In this document: one piece after another, positions 13,575 through 18,446 of the stretch | Position numbering within the stretch: position 1 is the first letter of the stretch | Layout: the number at the start of each line of letters is the position of its first letter | Assembly (NCBI GenBank): GCA_027456925.1 | Contig: DAIDTZ010000158.1 | Span: 1 to 18,446, forward strand | Length of the DNA stretch: 18,446 nucleotides | Source of the DNA: Nitrospirota bacterium | GTDB taxonomy: Bacteria > Nitrospirota > UBA9217 | Reading direction: 5' to 3' | Position numbers and translations under genes: made by a program | Notes under the pieces: model-generated | Seen by the model: the letters and a program-made list of their open reading frames with translations, nothing else | Told to the model about the DNA's origin: nothing | Database searches by the model: none

Positions 13575-15179
13575 TCAGGGTTTTACAAAAAAAGCGGCGT
13601 GGTTGGATGTGAAAATCGGGGGGTCGTTCTTCAGGATCGCGACAACGGCAGGGTGACGTTTGAACTCGGCGTCCAGGAACTGCCGCACCTGTTTCCTGTC
13701 CCATCCCTGGGGATGCTTGAATCCCGTGTACAGCGAAAGATCGCCTTCATAGAATTGTTTGGTCTCGTATGCTCCTGCTTCCGCGCTGCACACCGGCAGG
13801 TTGAAGATTGCGAGGTTCAGGAAGGTGATCGCCTCCTTATGGTCGACGACGAACGCGAGCGTTTTCCGGGCTTCCGCAATTGTTTCGGCAGGCGTGCCGA
13901 AGAGAAGATAGACATACGTGGCGATTCCCGCCAGCTTGAGATTCTTCAATGCCTGCGACGCAGCCGCAAGATCGATGCCCTTTTGCATCCTGTCAAGAAC
14001 GCCCTGATCTCCCGACTCCAGCCCGAGTTTGAGCATGATGCATCCCGAACGCTTGAGCGCCATGCAAAAATCAATATCCAACAGGTCCTTGTCGAGCCGG
14101 GCAAACCCGTACCACGGCACGCCCCAGGGGCCGCCCGCGAGCGCACGAAGCAGCGCGGGGCTGACCGCGTTGTCAAGGAGATGGACCAGGATCGGTTTTG
14201 TTTTCGCGACCAGGGACCGGAGATCTTCCATGGCTTGAGGGACGGGAACAGGAATATAAGGATTGTCTTCCGCAGTCTCCGGGCAGAAGGAACAGTTATT
14301 CCAATAGCACCCGCTCGATCCGCTGTAAGGAAGAACAAACCCGGGCGAAAGATACTTGTTCATCAACAGGGGTTCGTACTCCGGTACAGAGTAACTCTCT
14401 TTTACCTCTCTCCTGCCGAGCAGATCAAGCAACGGCCCTTCGCCCGGGCCTGCGATAAGGTGATCGACAAGGCCATCGAAGGGGTTCTTCCATCCGGGCC
14501 TCTTCATCCACGAACTCACGAGGCCGCCGCCGAGCACGATCCTTAAGCCCGGGTATTCCTTCTTCACATACCCGATCATGGCAAAGGTGCAGAGTGCCTG
14601 GCTTAAATAGTTCAGCGAAAAACCGATGAACTGCTTCGCTTCGTTGCCAGCAGTAGCATGGCCTTCCTGCCTTTCTGTTCGTCCCGAGCCTGTCCCCGGC
14701 AAAGACGAAGGACAGTCCTGCGGGGGAACAGGTCCGCCCAGAATCCCGGCAAAGCGTTCTTTAAAATAAGGATAGAACGGGTTCTGATCTGACCGATCGG
14801 CCGCCGTCAGCAAGTCATTGCTCCGGACCGGAGACAGGTCATGATGGTGATAGTCCGCCAGGCCAATGAGCGCCCCCTGCTCTTTGGCCGAGACTTCAAG
14901 GATGCGCTGCAGGTCTCTCACGGCACGGCTATAGCGATCAAGAGATTGATAGATATCAGCCTTTCGAAGCGCTTCGACGTTGGCTGGAAGATTTTTGATC
15001 GCCCGTCGGGTCCAGGTGTCAGACGCGCTCCTGGGCTGTTGTAAGAGGTAAAGCAGGCCTTCCAGGTTCGCATCCAGGATTGTGCAGGAAATATGATGTG
15101 CCTTGAGCGCGCCGGCGATTTTGGCTATGCCGGCAGGAGGCTCACAGGGCTTTGCAACAGGAGGAAAGATCAGGAGCAT
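13575..15179 (-). CDS. B12-binding/radical SAM protein
   Basis: A 534-residue two-domain protein. The N-terminal half (1 to about 250) has the layout of a cobalamin-binding Rossmann-type domain: LLIFPPVAKPCEPPAGIAKI, LDANLEG, then FIGFSLNYLSQ, RIVLGGGLVSS and LIAGPGEGPLLDLL. The radical SAM domain follows with GCYWNNCSFCPE, so the [4Fe-4S] ligands are C291, C296 and C299. The spacing is CX4CX2C instead of the usual CX3CX2C. Later blocks are WYGFARLD, LKLGLESGDQGVLDRMQKG and YVYLLFGTPAET, all typical of B12-type radical SAM enzymes. A flexible Gly/Ser/Pro linker (about 151-180) interrupts the first domain. The reaction and substrate cannot be told; no peptide or pathway gene lies next to it. 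The ATG lies 5 bases after a CATAAT -10 box with no ribosome binding site, suggesting a leaderless mRNA. Confidence 0.85.
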   Translation of the reverse strand: MLLIFPPVAKPCEPPAGIAKIAGALKAHHISCTILDANLEGLLYLLQQPRSASDTWTRRAIKNLPANVEALRKADIYQSLDRYSRAVRDLQRILEVSAKEQGALIGLADYHHHDLSPVRSNDLLTAADRSDQNPFYPYFKERFAGILGGPVPPQDCPSSLPGTGSGRTERQEGHATAGNEAKQFIGFSLNYLSQALCTFAMIGYVKKEYPGLRIVLGGGLVSSWMKRPGWKNPFDGLVDHLIAGPGEGPLLDLLGRREVKESYSVPEYEPLLMNKYLSPGFVLPYSGSSGCYWNNCSFCPETAEDNPYIPVPVPQAMEDLRSLVAKTKPILVHLLDNAVSPALLRALAGGPWGVPWYGFARLDKDLLDIDFCMALKRSGCIMLKLGLESGDQGVLDRMQKGIDLAAASQALKNLKLAGIATYVYLLFGTPAETIAEARKTLAFVVDHKEAITFLNLAIFNLPVCSAEAGAYETKQFYEGDLSLYTGFKHPQGWDRKQVRQFLDAEFKRHPAVVAILKNDPPIFTSNHAAFFVKP

Positions 15180-15185
15180 GAAACA

Positions 15186-15214
15186 TTATGCCGGAGAGCG
15201 GATGGGATAGCAAG
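15186..15214 (-). promoter_or_regulatory. Probable promoter of the radical SAM gene
   Basis: The minus strand has -35 TTGCTA, a 17-base spacer and -10 CATAAT, followed by GTTTC and the ATG at 15179. The expected transcription start falls at or within a base or two of the start codon, so the mRNA would be leaderless. Confidence 0.5.
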
Positions 15215-15298
15215 TGCATTCATAATCGAGCAAGGGGTGAGGGCGGTTTTATTCTTTCAAGAGCGGATGTGTGACCGGAGATTCCCTGCCGGCCATCC

Positions 15299-15610
15299 TT
15301 ACCACTGCTTTTGGCTTCGGCCCACCAGGTCCCAAACAAGACAGGAGCTGACCTGCGACCCTGCTTTCATCTTGCGAAGGTGATAGATCCTGCTGCCCAA
15401 GAACTGTCCGCCGAAATAGGCAAGAAGCATGATCGGGAAAGTTACGAGGTGAAAGCCCATTCCTGAGAGCAGTCTTAAGGCAATGACAAAGGGAACCGGT
15501 ACGTGCACGGAGAGAAACCAGCCGCTCGAGAACTTCCGCACATTCGCCCTCCAGTAGCCGAAAGGGATATTCAGAAGAAAAACGAGAAATGCGACTTCCA
15601 CCAGCTTCAC
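15299..15610 (-). CDS. Small integral membrane protein, conserved hypothetical
   Basis: A 103-residue protein starting at a GTG supported by AGGAGG 5 bases upstream. Three hydrophobic segments are visible: VEVAFLVFLLNIPFGYW (about 4-20), LSVHVPVPFVIALRLLSG (about 33-50) and HLVTFPIMLLAYFGGQFLG (about 54-72). A basic motif, RANVRKFS, lies between the first two, and the tail is hydrophilic. I recognise the FLLNIPFGYWR...HVPVPFVIALRLLSGMG pattern as a small conserved hypothetical membrane protein seen in several environmental lineages, without known function. Its promoter (15652-15680) is strong, so it is probably well expressed. The radical SAM gene downstream has its own promoter, so co-transcription is possible but not required. 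Confidence 0.75.
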   Translation of the reverse strand: MKLVEVAFLVFLLNIPFGYWRANVRKFSSGWFLSVHVPVPFVIALRLLSGMGFHLVTFPIMLLAYFGGQFLGSRIYHLRKMKAGSQVSSCLVWDLVGRSQKQW

Positions 15611-15651
15611 ATGTGCCTCCTGCAGCAGATCATTAGTGAAAACTTTCCTTT

Positions 15652-15680
15652 ATAATAACTCTGAAAAAAGAGGATGTGAA
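15652..15680 (-). promoter_or_regulatory. Promoter of the small membrane protein gene
   Basis: The minus strand has -35 TTCACA (15680-15675), a 17-base spacer and -10 TATTAT (15657-15652). The predicted start is near 15645, giving a leader of about 35 bases with a good AGGAGG site before the GTG at 15610. Confidence 0.65.
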
Positions 15681-15747
15681 GCGCAAAATCGCGAAACGTG
15701 AGAAAATAGCGATGGTGCCGTGCCGGCGTGCTCTACGCCATGAACGC

Positions 15748-16269
15748 TCACGATCCCTGTCCTGCCTTCAGCGCTTGAATGATCCTCGCACAAACTTCTT
15801 CATGGCCGACACCCGCGCAATCAATGGTCATGTCCGCATACTTCCGGTACAGGGCGGACCGTTCCGCGAAGAGGTCGTCTACGTTCTGGTCCGGTCGTTT
15901 TGCCAAACCCCGGGTAGCATAATCAGAAACGCGCACTTTCAGCGTTTCCAGGTTCACGTCAAGAAAGGTGATGACCCCGTCCGACTTGAGATGCCGCATG
16001 GCAGCGGGACTGTACACGGCGCTGCCGCCGGTAGCAATGACATGATTGCGCAGATCGAGACCCAGGAGGGTTTTTTCCTCGATCTCGCGCAGGAAGAGGT
16101 AGCCGTCGTGGTCAACGATGTCCTGCAAGGAGCGAACTTCCCGCGTCTGGATGAGAACGTCGGTATCAATGAAACTGCGCGACGTCAGCTTGGCCAGAAT
16201 AATACCAACCGTGCTCTTTCCCGAGCCCGGCATCCCGATCAGAACGATATTCGAGGGGTGCGGCGTCAT
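15748..16269 (-). CDS. aroK: Shikimate kinase
   Basis: A 173-residue kinase of normal AroK length that phosphorylates shikimate at the 3-hydroxyl with ATP in the cytoplasmic chorismate pathway. The Walker A motif is GMPGSGKST (residues 12-20). Asp37 in FIDTD and Arg61 in FLREIEE match the shikimate-binding residues, and GGSAV (81-85) is the conserved Gly-Gly loop. The lid region reads TRGLAKRPDQN, and LYRKYADMTID is the usual end of the family. Other aro genes are absent here. No clear ribosome binding site precedes the ATG. A strong terminator ends only 12 bases upstream, so how the gene is transcribed is not obvious. Confidence 0.93.
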   Translation of the reverse strand: MTPHPSNIVLIGMPGSGKSTVGIILAKLTSRSFIDTDVLIQTREVRSLQDIVDHDGYLFLREIEEKTLLGLDLRNHVIATGGSAVYSPAAMRHLKSDGVITFLDVNLETLKVRVSDYATRGLAKRPDQNVDDLFAERSALYRKYADMTIDCAGVGHEEVCARIIQALKAGQGS

Positions 16270-16281
16270 GTTATTTCAGAT

Positions 16282-16319
16282 AAAAAAATGCCGGGACGGC
16301 TCTTGCCGTCAACCAGCAT
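16282..16319 (-). terminator. Intrinsic terminator of the zinc-ribbon protein gene, abutting aroK
   Basis: The minus strand forms ATGCTGG / CCGGCAT (7 bp, one G-U), a two-base bulge, then GACGG / CCGTC around the loop CAAGAG, followed by seven T. It ends 12 bases before the aroK ATG. Confidence 0.85.
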
Positions 16320-16381
16320 GCTATTGCTCTGCCTATCTCGCCTCAGGCAACTCCCATTGCCCGGCAACCGGCAACGTTACG

Positions 16382-16783
16382 TTAATTGGCCGAGGCCATC
16401 AGCCGTTCCTTGTCCTTGAACAGCACGTCGCACTTGTTCATATAGAGCTTCCGCACGATCCCCTTGCCGAAGGTATGGTGATCGACAACATCGCCGATGC
16501 GGTATTTAGCACCCATACTGTACACATGCTCTTTTCCTCGCGCCTCCGCCATGCCGGCTTCCCAGGTCGCTACGGCCGCATCAATTTTGACTTTTTTCAC
16601 TCTCGGCGTCCGCACTTTCGGGGGATCGGCCGGATTTCTGAATTTGTGCACGCTGCCGCAGGTCTTGCATTTCACCTTGGCGATCGTCTCTCCCGTCATG
16701 GCAACAATGGCATGATCAAGATTGATTTTGCACTTCGTACAATAGGACGCGATGTTTTCACCTGCAGCATACTTTTCTACCAT
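16382..16783 (-). CDS. Zinc-ribbon protein with a C-terminal Tudor/CarD-like fold
   Basis: A 133-residue protein. The start is supported by AAGGAG 5 bases before the ATG. The N-terminal half holds two CxxC pairs (C15/C18 in YCTKC and C39/C42 in VKCKTCGSVHKF), the pattern of a zinc ribbon. A basic Pro/Lys linker follows (PKVRTPRVKKVK). The C-terminal part, about 88-128, reads YSMGAKYRIGDVVDHHTFGK then GIVRKLYMNKCDVLF, very like the small beta-barrel that ends UvrD helicases and starts CarD-type proteins (GD.V.H..FG.G.V......V.F). It probably binds nucleic acid or RNA polymerase, which is inference from the two folds. It is a single-gene unit ending at a strong terminator. Confidence 0.75.
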   Translation of the reverse strand: MVEKYAAGENIASYCTKCKINLDHAIVAMTGETIAKVKCKTCGSVHKFRNPADPPKVRTPRVKKVKIDAAVATWEAGMAEARGKEHVYSMGAKYRIGDVVDHHTFGKGIVRKLYMNKCDVLFKDKERLMASAN

Positions 16784-16975
16784 GGGATCTCCTTAGTCCA
16801 GATCAGTTTATGTTTCCCGTGCCGGGCACGCAGTCTCAAAAAGAGCACATTTCGGAGGGGCAGGATATCCGCACTTATTGAAGGGTTAGTATACACCTTT
16901 GGGAGCGAAAAAGCTCTAATTCTTTTTTGCTTCGCGCTGATGCGTACCTTGCAAACACTCGTCACGCCAATTGCA

Positions 16976-17004
16976 TTGTGAAGCGCGCCGTACTGTGCTA
17001 TAAT
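16976..17004 (+). promoter_or_regulatory. Extended -10 promoter of the nucleotidyltransferase-like gene
   Basis: -35 TTGTGA (16976-16981), 17-base spacer, -10 TATAAT (16999-17004, perfect) with an upstream TG (TGCTATAAT). Transcription should start near 17011, and the ATG is at 17013. The leader is 0-2 bases with no ribosome binding site. Confidence 0.75.
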
Positions 17005-17012
17005 GTGTTTCT

Positions 17013-17759
17013 ATGAATACCTTCGATTTCTCCGGCCTGAATCCTGTCGTTGCAGAAAAAATATCGCCCATGGTGGAAGACCTGATCAAAGTGCATAAGT
17101 CAAACATCCACTCTTTCCATATTGTGGGCAGCGCCGTCATCCAGGACTATAACGAGAAGCTGTCGGACATCAATTCCCTGGTCCTTCTGCACGACATGGA
17201 CCTTCAGTTTATCGCGTTCCTTGCCCCGCTCGGGAAGAAATACGGCAAAAAGCGGATTGCCGCGCCGCTCGTGATGACTCCAGGGTACATCACACACTCG
17301 CTGGACTCGTTCCCTGTCGAATTCCTCGACTTCAAACTCATCCACAAAACCGTATACGGGAAGGATATTCTGCAGGACATTCAGATCGTCAAGCCCAATC
17401 TCCGGCTGCAGTGCGAGCGAGAGATCAAAACCAAGCTCATCCACGTGAGGCAGGGATATATTTCTTCCCTCGGCAAAAGGGACCAGCTCGCAACTGTTCT
17501 CGTTCGGTCCATCACCGGCTCTATGGCGCTTTTCCGGGCTATCATCACCTTGCTCGGCAAGGAACCGCCGATCCAGAGGACGGATGTGGTGAAAACACTC
17601 GTCCATGCTGCGAAGCTCGAAACCGATATCTTCGAGCTGCTGCTGAGTCTCAAAGCCGACCTCATCCGGCCCGCAGAGCGGGAACTGCATGTTTTATTCG
17701 AGCGTTATTACCACGCTCTGGAAGCCACGGGAAAGATCATCGATGACCTCCATGTTTAA
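17013..17759 (+). CDS. Nucleotidyltransferase-like protein of unknown function
   Basis: A 248-residue cytoplasmic protein. Residues 34-60 (SFHIVGSAVIQDYNEKLSDI then NSLVLLHDM) follow the pol-beta-type nucleotidyltransferase pattern GS......SDID, but the second metal Asp is Asn54 (SDIN). A third acidic site may be in FPVEFLDFKLIHKTVYGKDI (about 101-120). The C-terminal half is all-helical, with a long segment ending in IIDDLHV. Substitution of the DxD Asp suggests a non-catalytic or altered member, though the place may be Asn throughout this subfamily. The next gene overlaps its last 8 bases, so the two are translationally coupled. The mRNA is probably leaderless. The domain call is moderate and the role unknown. 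Confidence 0.7.
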   Translation: MNTFDFSGLNPVVAEKISPMVEDLIKVHKSNIHSFHIVGSAVIQDYNEKLSDINSLVLLHDMDLQFIAFLAPLGKKYGKKRIAAPLVMTPGYITHSLDSFPVEFLDFKLIHKTVYGKDILQDIQIVKPNLRLQCEREIKTKLIHVRQGYISSLGKRDQLATVLVRSITGSMALFRAIITLLGKEPPIQRTDVVKTLVHAAKLETDIFELLLSLKADLIRPAERELHVLFERYYHALEATGKIIDDLHV

Positions 17760-18446
17760 GAAACTCCTCGCGGCAAGCACTCTTCTCCTTCTTGTCCTCG
17801 TAAGCAGCTCTCCGGCCTCCACACCGCAGCCGCCCGCAACACCGCGCGACTACGTCGTCGATCTGGCCGGAGTAATCCCTGAAGAAGTCCAGGCCCGGTT
17901 GAATGCATACTTGAAAGAACTGGAGCAGAAGACAACGGCGCAGGTGCTGGTGCTCACGGTCCAGAGTCTGGACGGACAGAGTATCGAAGAGTTCGCTTTC
18001 AAAACAAAAGAAGCCTGGAAACTGGGGCAGAAGGGCAAAGACAACGGCGTCTTGATCGTGGTGGCAGTAAAGGACCGCAAGTACCGCCTGGAGATCGGCT
18101 ACGGTCTTGAAAGCGTGCTTCCCGACAGCCTGGTCGGTTCGATCGGCCGGGAGTACCTGGTGCCCTACTTCAGAAAAGGCGACTATGGCGCCGGTATCTA
18201 TGCAGCAACGCTCGCTGTAGCGAATACGATCGCCGCGGACCAAGGCGTACAAATTTCCGGTATGCCGGGCATGGCAGCCCAACCCCGAAATGTCGCGGTC
18301 GGCAAGCCGCTTGGAGCTTTCCAGTCCATCATGGTCGTCGCATTTATCGTGATCGCGCTCATTCTATGCATTACTCATCCCCGCCAATGTTTTTTTCTTC
18401 TTTTAGTCTCTCAAATGGGAGGCGGAAGAGGCGGCTGGTCCGGCGG
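17752..18446 (+). CDS. TPM-domain membrane protein (cut by window edge)
   Basis: The ATG at 17752 overlaps the preceding gene by 8 bases and opens MFKKLLAASTLLLLVLVSSS, a signal peptide. The TPM domain (about residues 33-160) is clear: RDYVVDLAGVIPEEVQARLN, LEQKTTAQVLVLTVQSLDGQ, then WKLGQKGKDNGVLIVVAVKD, RKYRLEIGYGLESVLPD and YLVPYFRKGDYGAGI. A membrane segment follows near residues 186-220 (SIMVVAFIVIALILC), and the window ends in a Gly-rich GGGRGGWSGG, the usual end of YgcG-type proteins. TPM proteins are linked to membrane-protein quality control and photosystem repair in other organisms; here only the family can be stated. The gene seems complete up to the edge and lacks just its end. 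Confidence 0.9.
   Translation, partial: MFKKLLAASTLLLLVLVSSSPASTPQPPATPRDYVVDLAGVIPEEVQARLNAYLKELEQKTTAQVLVLTVQSLDGQSIEEFAFKTKEAWKLGQKGKDNGVLIVVAVKDRKYRLEIGYGLESVLPDSLVGSIGREYLVPYFRKGDYGAGIYAATLAVANTIAADQGVQISGMPGMAAQPRNVAVGKPLGAFQSIMVVAFIVIALILCITHPRQCFFLLLVSQMGGGRGGWSG

Noticed and set aside
13359..14546. A 395-codon plus-strand frame opposite the radical SAM gene
   Set aside because: It is a shadow of a gene with clear cobalamin-binding and radical SAM motifs, and has no ribosome binding site or recognisable domain.
1..18446. CRISPR array or defence island
   Set aside because: No regularly spaced direct repeats and no nuclease, restriction or toxin-antitoxin genes were recognised. The RNB and radical SAM genes are ordinary chromosomal types without defence neighbours.

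Overview
This is an 18.4 kb bacterial chromosome segment, moderately G+C-rich by eye. The gene types suggest an uncultured Gram-negative anaerobe or microaerobe, for example of the Desulfobacterota or Nitrospirota: an operon-borne MCP with CheW and CheD, a di-heme peroxidase, a cobalamin-type radical SAM protein, an outer-membrane-like protein, a CHRD protein and a TPM protein. That placement is inference; there is no rRNA or other phylogenetic marker here. I found no complete tRNA, CRISPR array or intact mobile element.

Region 1 (1-3748, minus strand) is a chemotaxis operon, read right to left: MCP, CheW, a broken cheR, CheD and a receiver-domain response regulator cut by the window edge. 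CheR, the methyltransferase that should act on the MCP, survives only as a frameshifted N-terminal domain. The deamidase CheD looks intact.

Region 2 (3850-5408) is a scar next to that operon. It holds the 3' end of a coiled-coil gene, a frameshifted and truncated IS200-type tnpA, an A+T-rich stretch, the 3' half of an IS3-family transposase and an orphan bacterial Ig-like (Big_2) repeat. Insertion and deletion have probably removed upstream genes.

Region 3 (5487-9052) carries an exported barrel-like protein (plus strand), an RNB-domain ribonuclease and a secreted CHRD protein (both minus). A 165 bp palindromic interspersed repeat lies between the first two, and two tandem terminators lie between the last two.

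Region 4 (9174-13289) carries a PAP2 phosphatase with an added C-terminal domain and an altered active-site motif (plus), a di-heme cytochrome c peroxidase (minus) and an unrecognised secreted protein (minus). A perfect 16 bp hairpin separates the first two, which converge.

Region 5 (13575-16783, minus) carries a B12-binding/radical SAM protein, a small membrane protein, shikimate kinase and a zinc-ribbon protein. Region 6 (17013-18446, plus) is an overlapping pair: a nucleotidyltransferase-like protein and a TPM-domain protein that runs off the end.

The most interesting cross-cutting signal is that three unrelated genes (RNB ribonuclease, radical SAM, nucleotidyltransferase-like) have a good sigma70-type promoter whose -10 box lies only 5-8 bases before the start codon, with no Shine-Dalgarno site. 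Their mRNAs are therefore probably leaderless, whereas most neighbours have clear ribosome binding sites. I see no convincing undescribed defence or biosynthetic system.
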